NCBI RefSeq assembly: GCF_009389715.1
Contig: NW_024068188.1
Span: 124,001-188,000, forward strand
DNA length: 64,000 nt
Source: Phoenix dactylifera
Lineage: Eukaryota > Streptophyta > Magnoliopsida > Arecales > Arecaceae
Reading direction: 5' to 3'
The position numbers and the translations under genes are program-made. Positions 49,101 through 60,389 of this stretch are shown in pieces. Each line of letters starts with the position of its first letter. Position 1 is the first letter of the stretch. The notes beneath the pieces are model-generated. The model saw nothing but the letters and a program-made list of their open reading frames with translations. It was not told the origin of the DNA and did no database searches.

Positions 49101-50011
49101 TCGCCCCAACAATGATTTGGTTAGTTACACAATTTAACCAAACATGTCCATCATTGACTATTTTACTCTGGATTAAGTTCTAAGTTTCACCCTCAGGAAC
49201 TCGGAAGAGCGCAAGCATGCGAGGCTCAACTTGTTAAGGGATATATTAAGTACTACCCATCAAACTTAAGTAGCTAAATAGTTCTTGAAGGTCGTTCATA
49301 TAGAAAAGGTTGGTGTATGTAATCTTCTTCCGTATTATCACACTAATTTGGCTACAAGTATCCTACATCAACCTAGAACAAAAAAATAGCAAGACATGGA
49401 TGGAGATTGAACATTAAACTAGTATTCCCATCTTCGAATCCTCGAATACATGAATTAGTTACTGAAAAATACATACTTAAATGTTAGTCAAAGGGCTGAG
49501 TCGCTGACTGACTTCGCACAATAATGTTTAATTGCCTAGCTAGTTAATTTGGAACTTACAATGGAAAGATAGAGAAGAGGGAGGAAAACACCTTGCCCAC
49601 AGGGTTTCCAAGAAAATGTTCAGAACCACAGTGAACAACCAGAAAATGTTCCCATTGCCACGAATTTACGAAAAGTTCTAGTCTTTGCTACCAGGTTTAT
49701 AACTAAATAGAAGATAAGTAGCATTAAATCCTTGCACAAAAAAGTAAAATAAAATCCAAGTACTCATGGAACATATGCTGCGAGCTATATTTAATGATCG
49801 GTTCCAACAATTCACACCACAGCTACATCTTCAACCAATCAGTTGCGATAAACAGGAGGAAATCCTCCAAGACCAAAACAAATGCACACAAGTTACATAG
49901 ATATACAATCGCACAACAGCTTCCATTAAGCTGTTTGACATAATTGCTTTATTTATATGCAACATAGATGGCTGCACCAGAATTGAGCTTAACAAGAATT
50001 ATAATTGCAAA
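46154..50011. other. Spacer between the two epoxide hydrolase genes
   Basis: AT-rich non-coding sequence. A 125-codon open frame at 47,789-48,166 has no similarity that I recognise and no splice or promoter context. No transposon ends identified. Confidence 0.4.
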
Positions 50012-50713
50012 TCAGAATTTCTTGATGAAGTTGTAAATATGCACAGTAATTTCATGTGGTTTTTCCTCATTGATGAAGTGGCCTACTCCTTTCATTACAA
50101 CTACTTCCTCAAGTAATGGAACATAACTCTTGAAACCAACCTTGTGTATGTAGTCCTGGATTCCAGGTGTATGGTAAGTCAGGTCTACATCTCCCACAAT
50201 GAACTTTGCTGGTACCTTTATGTGCGCCCCAGTCCATGGTGCTGTAAGCTCCCAATTTCTGCATGGCGTTCATACCATCGTAATGTTTCAGTCACGTACT
50301 GATATGGAAGTATGAGGATGAATAAATAACAGATCTCACTAACTGAACAGGACGCATATCATAACCTATATTAAGAAAACTTCTAAAAAAAATAAAGATA
50401 TATATTATCTGTTTTAAGACCAGTTAACTCTGAAGTTAAAATAACAGGATAGGCGTTACCAGCAGGCTGCTTCACTTGTTGATTAACCAATAAAAGTGGT
50501 GCACAAGATGCTAAATAAACAATTTTCCATGAACAAAAAAAAAATAATTCTGTGATTCCTTTTTTTTTATATATATAAAACCAAGTTGGTTCTGCAGTAA
50601 TATAACATCTCCCACATCTACTAACTAATATTTTTATTTTGTGATCTAAAAACAAAATACTAGTCATCGATTGTCTACCTGTATTGCTTACACATTCTAA
50701 AAAGAGATTGGTG

Positions 50714-50763
<50 letters not shown>

Positions 50764-53700
50764 AACATGCACAATCTCTGCATGCAAAGACAAGGATAAT
50801 GGAACATTTTAGGTCCACTTTAACCCTAACTAGATTCGCATTTGGACTTGGATCTCCGAATGGAAAAACTTAGGACAATTAACCATTTTAGGTCCACTTT
50901 AACCCTATCTAGCTTTGCACTTGGGCTTGGACTCAGACCAGAATGATTTACTTTCAGGCTTTATATTATGTTTGGATCAAATCTGAGTTTTATAAGCCAA
51001 AACCTAGTCAGATATTCTCACAAAGTACCACCAAGCACTTGCTTGGATGGTATTACCCCTTGTCCTCTGAATCAAAATGGACCCAAACCAGAATAATTTA
51101 CTTTCTGTTTTTATATTTTGTTTGGGTCTAATCTGAGTTTTATAAGCTAAAACCTAGTCAGATATTCTCACCAAGTATCACCAAGTGCTTACTTGGATGG
51201 TATTGCCACTCAAAGCAAGAGGTCACAGGTTCAATTCAGAGTAAGGTCAGTCCTCACATCTACTCTCGGTTAGCAAAGCCTAGTTCCTTGCGCTTCGACC
51301 AGTCTGCCCAATGGCTTAAGCTCTGGTCTAAGGTGGGATGGGGTGGGTATAGTGCAGCAGATGGGGTTAGAACTCAAGAAGAAGATGAAGGCCGAAACCA
51401 TAGGCCTGGTTCCATGAGCCAAGACCATATACATCCCAACTCATTAGACTCCGAACAAACATTCCAAACCAGCAAATTAAGACCATAATCAAATGCAGAT
51501 CATATCAGAAATACTGCATTACTACTTTGTTAGAATTTAGAAAAAAAGGATTACGTCATTTTTTGCCTTATGCCCTGATTGTCACAATTAGGCCTTGCTA
51601 TATGACTGAGCATCCAGATCTGAATTGCATTTTGCCAGCACGTTTGCATCAAATCGATCTATTCTCAATATGCCAGATATAAAAATTTTGAACATGGATT
51701 ATCGTATAGTTGGAAATGACACTCCTCAATTTTATATAACTGTATGATAAAATTGATTTAGAGAAGATGATTGAAAATTTTGTTATTTTAGAATTTGATT
51801 AATATTGCAAATCAGAGGAAATCTGATCTGCCTCAAAGTCAGGATTATGAGTTTTATTGTTTTTTCACAATATTTCCATCATGATAGCAACAACAAACAT
51901 GAGAATGTATTTACATAAGAACATTGGTAATGACACGAACTGTATGATAAAACTAATTTAGAGAATTTTGCTGAAAATTTTCTGATTCTAGAGTTTGATT
52001 AATATGGCAGATCAGAGAAAATCTGATATGCCTCAAAGTCAGGATTATAATTTTTTATTATTTATTATTTATTTCACAATATTTCCATCAGGAGAGAAAT
52101 AACAAACATGAGAATGTATTTACATAAGAATATTTCTCAATTCTCAAACATAACAAATGCTGAAGGATATCAACAGGGGTACCTTACATCCATATGCAAA
52201 TGTACATAAACCATTTTGATTCCACCGTTCTTTTTTGCATCAGTACAAACTAAAAAACGAACTAAATGAAATGCAGGCTCTATGATTGCTATGCACACCT
52301 CATAGTTGCATGCTGTTCTTAACTATACGTAGAATGTCTAATCCTCACCAAAATCCTGTAACACCATTTATTGGCTCCTGAATGTTTGAATATCGGAAAA
52401 AATTAGTCCAATCCCATTTCCTTTACTCTGCCAAGTCTTTTAGACCCAGTACCCCTTTACCAAGAACAATAGCTTCATCATTTGTTGAATATAACAGCAT
52501 AATTCTAGTAGCTTAAAAAAAAAAAAGTTCTAGTTTTCCTCTTCTAACTGTTCCTTCATAGTGTTTTTTATACATCGACTTAAACACCCTCATTTTTACT
52601 ATCATATTTGAGGCCCCATGTTGCCCAATCATCAAGTCATTACAAAGCATGCAGCCTAATAATTTTTAATAAACATAACAGAAATAAATGATTGGTATTA
52701 AACTACTTTAATTGGAAGGATGAACTTGGTTCATCTGAAGTTTAAAGAAACTTTTCCTGGAAAAAATATTGAAAATATCGTGCTTTATAGGTCACATAAT
52801 TCAGTCACACTACTAGTTTGGGTAGACAAAAGGTTGCAGTAAACTTACAAGTCTAAACACCGATAATAGTTCAGTCCTCCTGTAAAACCAGTCTTCTCAA
52901 ATTTGCTAGCATAATATTTGATGTCATCTTTCGAGAGCCAAGAAGGCAATGGGATTTCAGTGTCAGGGGAACCCCATCCTTCCTTGGGGATAAAAAGGGG
53001 ATCTGGAGAGTGATATGTGTAAAACTTTTCGAGAACCAATGCTGTACCAAGACGCGCAAATTCTGCTTCTGCTGCTCCAGGTTCCTACCGCATTCAAAAA
53101 TGTTAATTAAGAGACAGTTGGAAACTCTTTGGTACTTAGAGCCAATCAATGTCATCTGGTAAGAAGAAATTATTATGTCATTGGTTTCTGGATATATAAT
53201 ACAAGCCATTGACATTGTTCATGAATTAGTTAAGGGTTTCCAGAGAGAAAAAAGCCATTCAATATATTCCATGGATATTGTCATTTTTGAGAAGAATACA
53301 AATAATGTCAAATCTGACAATGTCATTTAAGAGCATGCTATTTAGAACAACATAAGAGCATTGCAATGGAGAAAAAAGGTCGCGAAAAATAAGACCAACA
53401 GATATCTCCCCAACAAGCTTCCGCTCCATGTACTATAGATAAAACTTCATGGCAGCAAATCATTGTACTAGGCCAAGATCAAAATATTGGCCTTTGAAAC
53501 CTTTTTTTATGAGAACTTTCAAAATTGGTTCACTGTATATATCATGACAATCCAGTAGCATGCAAACTTATAAGAGGGTTTCCAGTGAATTGTAAAGATC
53601 GATCTCTTAAAATGCAATTGCCATTTTAAACATAAATGAATTGAGCAGCTAAAATATTAAAATTTTGAAATGTGATTAAAAAAAACCCTTATCTAAAAGA

Positions 53701-55707
53701 CATCGCTATTATGAAAGGCAATGCACAAATTGGTTGCAAAAGTGAAGCCCATGACCAAAAGAGTGTTGAGAAAACCTTATCTCTGGACAAAGTAGCATTC
53801 CGTTGGACTCCCAGGGATCCTCGTGACGCATATGTTTGAAACAAAAGGTGCAAGGCATTCCTTAGGATAAAGACATAATTTCACACAAGTCTACAAGAAT
53901 TTGAATCAAAGGCAATTCAATCTAGGTCTAACTCCGTATGTATTATGGGATGTAGATCCAAATCCAATTGAAATAATAGAATTTTGGGATTATTTGATTT
54001 CTGCTTAAGCATTTGACCCCAAGATTTCCAGATGACTTAGTCATCTCGGAGCAAGCTTGGTCAGAGGATTTTGGCATGATCAGTTGTTATTAAATAATGT
54101 GATGAAATCCATTCTTTCCTCTCCTATGGGGCAAAGGATTAAGTGCTTTGACTTTGTCCCTCGGGATCCACCACAAGTTGGGTTTGAGAGTCGTGTGATG
54201 GGTGACTGTCCAGCACGGTTCGGAGAGCACTTGTATGTAGTCTGCGCTGGTGAATGGAAGCCCCCGCCGCAAAAAAGAAGCAGCTCTTCCCATGGCTCCA
54301 TTAAGATTAATATCTATATATTTATCTACATATTGGCACGCACTTGCTAAAAGTACTGCTAGAATAATGCAAGTATTATATCTATCTATCAAGTTTTATT
54401 TTTTGTTTTTTCGATAAATATCTATGTATCAATTTAAGCCTAGTAAAATCCAGATATCACAGGCCAAGTCTCTGGCTCTTCTTCCTCACAGGTGAATTAA
54501 TGATGCAATGTTAAGAAAGTCCTTGATCTGGCTCAAACTTGACCTGATCTTGTTCCAACCAGTCATAAATATAGAAAAATGGCCAGCGTTTGGATCCCAA
54601 ACCTAGAATTGATCCTCCAACTAGTACAAGTCTAGATCTCACAAAACTGTACATAACCCAAATAAGCCCGAGCTGCCAAGACGAGATAAAAAATATCAAA
54701 TCTAACTCAGTGCCTACAATTACAAGTCATCCCAACTTGAACAAACACCACTCATTTGCTTCCCCAATTAAAGTTTGCATCTAATTTTTATAATGAATTC
54801 GACGTTTTGCTGAATCCGAAGAACCAGTGGATATGTGACGTGGCCACATGGTTCTCCAGTTCTTTAAATAATTCACTACCATTCAGCAAGGGAAATCCCT
54901 ACCAAAGTAATTACAAACTTCATGTTGATCCGAGATAAGTGTCCAGAAGCAAAACATCGCTACATATACAAAGGCCACACAGAACCATAACGAAACCCAT
55001 CCAATAAAATAATATAAGAAACAAGTCAACAACTAATAAAATTATTGCAGCACCTGGAATCGGCAAACGTAGTAGTCGTCTCCATAGAGGGACCTCAAAT
55101 ACTCCACCGACTTCCTGGCCGGTTTCCGAGGCGTGAACGCCACACTCAAATTCACCACAGCTCTCACCTTCTCCGGCCGAAACATACACAAACTCCACGC
55201 CACCATCGCGCCCCAGTCGTGCCCCACCACAAACACCTTCACGGCAGTTGCCTTAAACATTAGGATCCAAGAAGCAGTGCCTAAGAAGAATCCGTGACAT
55301 ACAGTAATCACCTGGTCTTGGCCGAGGGAATCGATGAGGGCGACGAGGTCGCCGACGAGGTGGAATATGGAGTAGGAGGAGACGCCAGGCGGGGCGTCGG
55401 TGTCGCCGAAGCCGCGGAGGTCGGGGGCGACGGCGCGGAAGCCACGGGCAGCGAGGCCATGGATCTGGTGGCGCCACGTGTACCAGAGCTCCGGAAAGCC
55501 GTGGACCAGGAGCACCACCGGCCCCTCCCCCTTCTCCGCCACGTGCATGTTAATCCCGTTCACCGCCACCGTCCGATGGGTGATCCCTTCCCCTCCGCCG
55601 CCGCCGCCGTCCATCTCTCCGCCGCTCGCCGGGTTCTGTGTTTCGGGCTCTGAGACGGCGCGGCAGCAGCACAAGTGAGAGCAGAGATTGCAGACAAAAT
55701 CCACCAT
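50012..55707 (-). CDS. Soluble epoxide hydrolase, alpha/beta-hydrolase fold, 4 exons (copy B)
   Basis: Exons in transcript order: 55707-55312, 55236-55054, 53084-52849 and 50258-50012, 1062 nt, 353 aa. Starting instead at the ATG at 55614-55612 gives 322 aa, the exact length of copy A. The longer form adds a Cys-rich 31-residue leader (MVDFVCNLCSHLCCC...). Both ATGs have G at -3 and +4, so the start is unresolved. Motifs in 322-aa numbering: HGFP (38-41), DLRGFGDTDAP, nucleophile Asp108 in GHDWGAMVAW, lid Tyr in FTGGLNYYRCLDLNW, Asp266 in GDVDLTYH and His301 in GVGHFINEEKP. The catalytic set is complete. Intron 1 is only 75 nt and stays in frame without a stop. Introns 2 and 3 are about 2.0 and 2.6 kb; intron 2 carries an organellar intron fragment and intron 3 holds tandem duplications. 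Exon boundaries match copy A. Confidence 0.92.
50714..50762 (+). repeat. (CT)n(CA)n compound microsatellite
   Basis: About 14 CT units followed by about 10 CA units in intron 3 of copy B. Confidence 0.9.
50925..51215 (+). repeat. Tandem duplication of about 140 bp
   Basis: Two adjacent units share ACCAGAAT(G/A)ATTTACTTTC, AATCTGAGTTTTATAAGC, AAAACCTAGTCAGATATTCTC and CTTGGATGGTATT in order. An upstream short unit, TTTTAGGTCCACTTTAACCC, is also doubled (about 50,803 and 50,884). Confidence 0.75.
51175..51360 (+). repeat. Possible tRNA-derived SINE-like segment
   Basis: GGTCACAGGTTCAATTC (about 51,222-51,238) matches the Pol III B box, preceded about 35 bp upstream by a weak A-box-like CTTGGATGGTATTGCC. 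No clear tail or target duplication was seen, so the assignment is tentative. Confidence 0.3.
51738..52134 (+). repeat. Tandem duplication with a 200-bp period
   Basis: AACTGTATGATAAAA begins at 51738 and again at 51938. Both units then share GTTTGATTAATAT-like sequence, TGCCTCAAAGTCAGGATTAT, CACAATATTTCCATCA and CATGAGAATGTATTTACATA. They differ by point changes and small indels. Confidence 0.85.
54055..54305 (+). other. Organellar (probably mitochondrial) group II intron fragment
   Basis: Positions 54188-54221 form a 34-nt group II intron domain V. The GAGTCGTG strand pairs with CACGGTTC, there is a GTGA tetraloop (GNRA type) at nucleotides 15-18 and a two-base bulge at 24-25. It lies in a GC-richer island inside AT-rich intron 2 of epoxide hydrolase copy B, antisense to that gene. 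The flanks (GGGATCCACCACAAGTTGGG before, GAATGGAAGCCCCCGCCGC after) look like organellar intron and downstream sequence. I read this as a nuclear insertion of organelle DNA, most likely mitochondrial; the source gene is not identified. Borders are approximate. Confidence 0.65.
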
Positions 55708-57804
55708 TTCATCTAAAGCCAAATAAAAAAATTAAAAAAAAAAAAGGAACAAACTCTTAATTTCCGCCCAATATTGTAGAGCAAAAGTGACGACATGGCC
55801 GGCAATACTATTTATCTTTTGATAGACATAAATAATTCAAAAAGGGCTTAGCAAAATCTCCTTCCAAGTAGATATTGTCCGTACCCAGAATAAGCATTGT
55901 ATAGGTGATGCTCTTCCACGCAGTTCTTAGCTCTGCTCCCATGATAGCCACGTCGAATATGCATCATCCTCCAACTACGACAAGTTTGGAGTCGTGATCT
56001 CTGATCGCAAAGCCCATTCTTCTTCTACCTACACCGTCAAACATACTACCATCAAAGCTCATCTTAAAAAAGCTAGGGATCTTAAGAAAGCTAGGAGATA
56101 GGAGCTCATAGGAAACAATAGTCGCTTCAAGATCTATATATACAAATGGATGAATAATAAAATTGAAGTGATTTAAGGGCTGTGCAAAGTGATGATATCT
56201 CGAAAAAAATATCAATTATTCTCTCGTGCCAAAGATCTAGCCCGAACCTTGAAGGCACAAGTACGGATAACATTGAATCGAATTGGAGAAGATATTAAGG
56301 AGGGGACGCTGCACGCTGCTAGAGGGTTTGTTATAGGAATGGATAGCTAAGATAAAAGGCCGTGCTTTGTTCCCATCGGCATCGTTCTTGGCTTTCCGGA
56401 TGAGCAAGGCAAGAATAGAATATTCGGGGGAGCTTGGAACCGAAGCTGGATAGCGTGATTTCTTTCATTGCGAATCTAATCGGTTCAGCCTAGTTTGTTG
56501 GAATATTAGACAGGGAGACAAGGCCGCCAAGGACCGTTTGCTGGAAAAAAATTTAGGACGTGGCAACAATGAACAAGTAGTTCCCAAATAACTAAATTCT
56601 TTTCCTGAAAAAAAAGATAAAACAGTCTCAAACAGCTCATCCAATGGGAAAGGTCTTGCAGTCACACGTCCGGCTTCAAATCATCATATCAAGAGGAAAA
56701 AGAATGAAAATCCTCTAATGTGTCCATCTTCCTTTCCCTTTACTACATCTCATATAATTATCTGCCTTTTTGACTTTCTCTCTTTTATCTAAAACTTTTA
56801 GTCCTGTTTTTGTTTTTAATAACGATTATACTCAATTACCTTACATACGGTTTTCGTATCAGTGGACACTTGAGAGCAAGTTATACACAAGTTGGTGAAA
56901 AATGGACGTAAAGATACAAATTTATGGATTGTATGTAACTGTGCCACCTTAACACGATTGCTACGACTAAAACTTTTTTCAAAGAAAAAGAAAGGAAAAG
57001 GAGTAAACCATAGGTATATGGGTGATCTTGCCCATAGACAGGATTTGAGATAAATAACCATTGGATTATACACAGTTTTACATCCTATACATAGCTGCTA
57101 TAATTTTATACACACAAAAAAAATGTACAAGTTGTGAACCAAATTTATACATAATTTGGCAGAAGAGACGTGCTGGGATTACATTTCAAACTAGGAGATA
57201 AGTCCTTTCCGCTATGATTATATATGACAAATCCTAACCCAACTAGAGATTGAGAGGTAAATACAATTTGTTTGATTGAGAAACCAAGACTCTAGAAGTA
57301 TTGGATTCTATCTCTTCTAATACAACTTTATCAATTCTTCTCCACCTCCTTTTTCCCTTTTTATGAGGTCTCAACTTTCCAACAGTTGTTCTCACAACTC
57401 ATATACATTGCACATGTCGAGACCTAAAAATAAATAATTGTAGTTAAGAGTAATGCAAATATTCTAGAGCTTGGCCTATTTCATTAGATATGCCATTGAT
57501 AATCATTCAACATTCAACATTTCTCTTGAGAAAAATATTTTGACTAGAGGATAAGCTTGATAGCTGCAGTTATCCATGATGAAAACCACATAGGCTATTG
57601 AGTAAGTCTAGCAATCTTCTAAATTGCAAAGTGCATAATGATGCGTACAAGCCAAGCCATGTCAGCTATCAATGAGGGCCCATGCATGAAAAAGTGCCAG
57701 CTTGTGCATGCCATGCACTTAGCATTGCTTCGAAGAAGGAATAAAAAAAAGAAGGATTAAATAAATTTTTATAGGGACCAATGATGATACAGATACCACT
57801 GGAT

Positions 57805-57841
<37 letters not shown>

Positions 57842-57853
57842 ATACCACTGGAT

Positions 57854-57922
<69 letters not shown>

Positions 57923-58230
57923 TTAGGAGCTCTACCAAAAACCTCTTGTATGCTTCATCCTTGCAAGGAAATAATTTCAATTGTATACAAATTGTATAGT
58001 ATAATTCTGTATATGTTTATGCACTCAAGTGCCTATCACCCCTAAAATATTTTGACGCACAAATAAAAGAATCTACATATTTATCTCTTTTTTGATAAAA
58101 GAAGGAATAAAAGTTCTGTCTATTTCATTAAGGCTATAAACAGAGAAATGTAAAGATACTTATAGTATCCACAAAGAAACCACGAAAGCATCCCAACAAT
58201 AATAAAGTCATCATCTCGTAGAACCCACCC
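55708..58230. other. Upstream region of copy B and spacer
   Basis: AT-rich non-coding sequence with CT microsatellites near 57.8 kb. No gene that I recognise. Confidence 0.4.
57790..57915 (+). repeat. Duplicated unit with two (CT)n tracts
   Basis: CAGATACCACTGGATAG followed by CT repeats occurs twice in tandem (tracts 57806-57839 and 57855-57915), which suggests duplication by slippage or unequal exchange. Confidence 0.85.
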
Positions 58231-58264
58231 TATGTTTGGGGTCCCATAGGACTTAGGTTTTATA

Positions 58265-58360
58265 AACTATCATCATCTCAGCAACACAGCCGGCTGAAGA
58301 TCGATTCTAGATTTCTCTACTCAGCTGGGCAGCTGGCACTCCACCACAGCTGGCTTCTTT
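58265..58360 (-). repeat. Inverted repeat arm at the 3' side of the copia fossil
   Basis: The reverse complement matches 60285-60383 over about 90 bp with few differences. Shared cores include GTGGTGGAGTGCCAGCTG, CCCAGCTGAGTAGAGAA and AGAATCGATCTTCAGCCGG. Confidence 0.85.
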
Positions 58361-60284
58361 GATTGATTACATGTGACACATGATGGCATCTCTGAGTAGG
58401 GCACTCCCTGCAGCCTGCACACTTGTGAAACGGTAGCAGAATTGGGGTGGCCTAATCTGTGATGGCAGAGGACACTTGAGTTTGGTGAAGCCTGTAGTAC
58501 TGTTGTAGAGGCAGTGAAAGGTTTTGTGGTCATTGTGGAAGATGAAATGGAGTAGAGACCATCAGTACACTGATCCTGAAACAGTGTCTGCCCTGTTTTC
58601 TTGTCCTTAATTACACATCCACCCGAGTCGAAAATGACAACACAATCATTATCAACAGCTAATTTATGTACTGACAGAAGACTGTGTGAAATTTGTGGTG
58701 AATGAAGCAATTTAGAGGGGCGAAAACTATGAGAGTCAGTAGTAATCGTACCAGAACTGGAATGGGTAATTGGAATCGAATTGCCATCACCTACTGAAAT
58801 CTGATTTGTACCGAGGAATGGTGATGCATTGTGAAGAGCAGCAGGGTCAGCTGTAATGTGGGAAGATGCTCCACTGTCGATGATCCAGTTTCTTGTTTGT
58901 GTGGAGGGAGGTGCTGTAAACAGCGCCTGATGGTTTGTATCTGGAGGGGAATACTGAGCATTTGGGTATAGGTGGAACCAGCAATTTGCAGCTGAGTGCC
59001 CTGTCTTCTTGCAGATTTGACACTCGATGAAGTTTGAGTTGTTACGCCCGGACCGCCCACTTCCTTGCCATCCTCTTTCCTGCCATCTGCCTCTATTTTG
59101 GTCATAGGACCATCGTCTACGTCCTCGAGGGAATTGGTTTCTTGATCGGCCCCTTCCACGGACAGCAGAGAGAGCAAAAGACAATGCTGTACTGGAATGC
59201 TGTGAGTCTTTGTTAAGCAGGATAATTTCCTCACTGTTCAATAATGCATAAAATTCATCTAGTGGGAGAGAGGAGGATCTAATTCGGATAGCAGTAGAAA
59301 GGCGTCGTAGGCTGGTGGAAGACCAATTAGAATGTAGAGGATTATATCTTCTGATTCCATTGTGGAACCGGCTGCTCCCAAGGTATCTACCTTTATCTTG
59401 ATCTCTCCCAGATATTGTTGCATGGATTTGTCATCCTTTTTCAAATTGTGGAGCTCATTCTTAATTTGAATGACGTGTGATTTGGAGGCAGAGTTTAGCC
59501 TTGTTTCTAAAGCAGACCAAATTTGAAAGCTATGGTCTAAGTTTACTACATGGTGTAGAATAGCAGGAGAAATTGTTGAATTAAGAGCAGTGGCTAAGAA
59601 CTGATCAGTCAGAAGCCAATTATCATATTCTTCTGAGCTGCTGGAAGGGCCTGAGGGAGGTTTATATACAATTGATCCATCGAGGAAAGCGAAAAAACCT
59701 GATGCTCGAAATACCCAGAAGATCTGCGATTTCCATGTAAGGTAGTTGTCTGATGCAAGTTGAATGGAAACAAGAGATGTGATTCTTGTAACCAGGAACT
59801 TGAGTTTTGGAGAGAATATCGAGTCGGATGAGTGTTGAACTTCATCTGATCGAACTGCACTTACTGAATTCGGGGATGTCATTGACTCTTCTGCAGTATC
59901 TGCCGCTGAGAGTAGTTACTTGGGGTGGGATATAGAGATTCGAGTGATAGTTGGGAAGAAGGAGGGTGGGAAGTTGATAGAAGGGAGGACCGCCTGCTCT
60001 GATACCATAAAGGGATTCTCAGAACGTATAGAACATAGAAGAGCTGAGAGGAAAAGAAAATTGATGTATTAGGCTTCTCTCACTAAAACATTACATTCCT
60101 CTCACTGGCGCGGCACAAGCTACAGTGCTCGGCTACAGTGCCGTACTTCAGTAAAAAATTAAACAATGCTTACAGAAATCAAGTATTTATAGACTTGTGA
60201 AGAGTTGCCCTGCTAAGTCTTGCTCTGAAAGAAACCTGGTAGCTTGCAGGGGAAGAAGACGAGCTTGGTATCTTGCTGGGGAAG

Positions 60285-60383
60285 AAGAAAAAGCCAGTTG
60301 TGGTGGAGTGCCAGCTGCCCAGCTGAGTAGAGAATTCTAGAATCGATCTTCAGCCGGTTATGTTGCTGAGATGATGATAGTTG
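60285..60383 (+). repeat. Inverted repeat arm at the 5' side of the copia fossil
   Basis: Partner of the arm at 58265-58360 in opposite orientation. A genuine LTR pair would be direct, so this arrangement implies rearrangement. Confidence 0.85.
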
Positions 60384-60389
60384 ATAGGT

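Larger units (their letters stand above)
58265..60383 (-). mobile_element. Ty1/copia LTR retrotransposon fossil, broken
   Basis: Reading on the minus strand: an LTR-like region above about 60,010; a primer-binding site at 60007-59996 (TGGTATCAGAGC, complementary to initiator Met tRNA, as usual in plant copia); a gag segment at 59882-59259 with the UBN2/gag-polypeptide pattern; then a segment at 59241-58321. The latter holds a zinc knuckle of CX2CX4HX4C-type spacing, an aspartic protease motif DSGASSH and a GAG-pre-integrase HHRLGH motif. Integrase core, reverse transcriptase and RNase H are absent. The element is broken, with at least two breaks plus loss of most of pol. Its outer ends carry the inverted repeat described separately. 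It is degenerate and not recent; no age can be fixed without a second LTR. Confidence 0.85.

Noticed and set aside
57790-57915. CRISPR-like alternation of repeat and spacer
   Set aside because: Only two units, made of a CT microsatellite with a duplicated flank in a plant genome.
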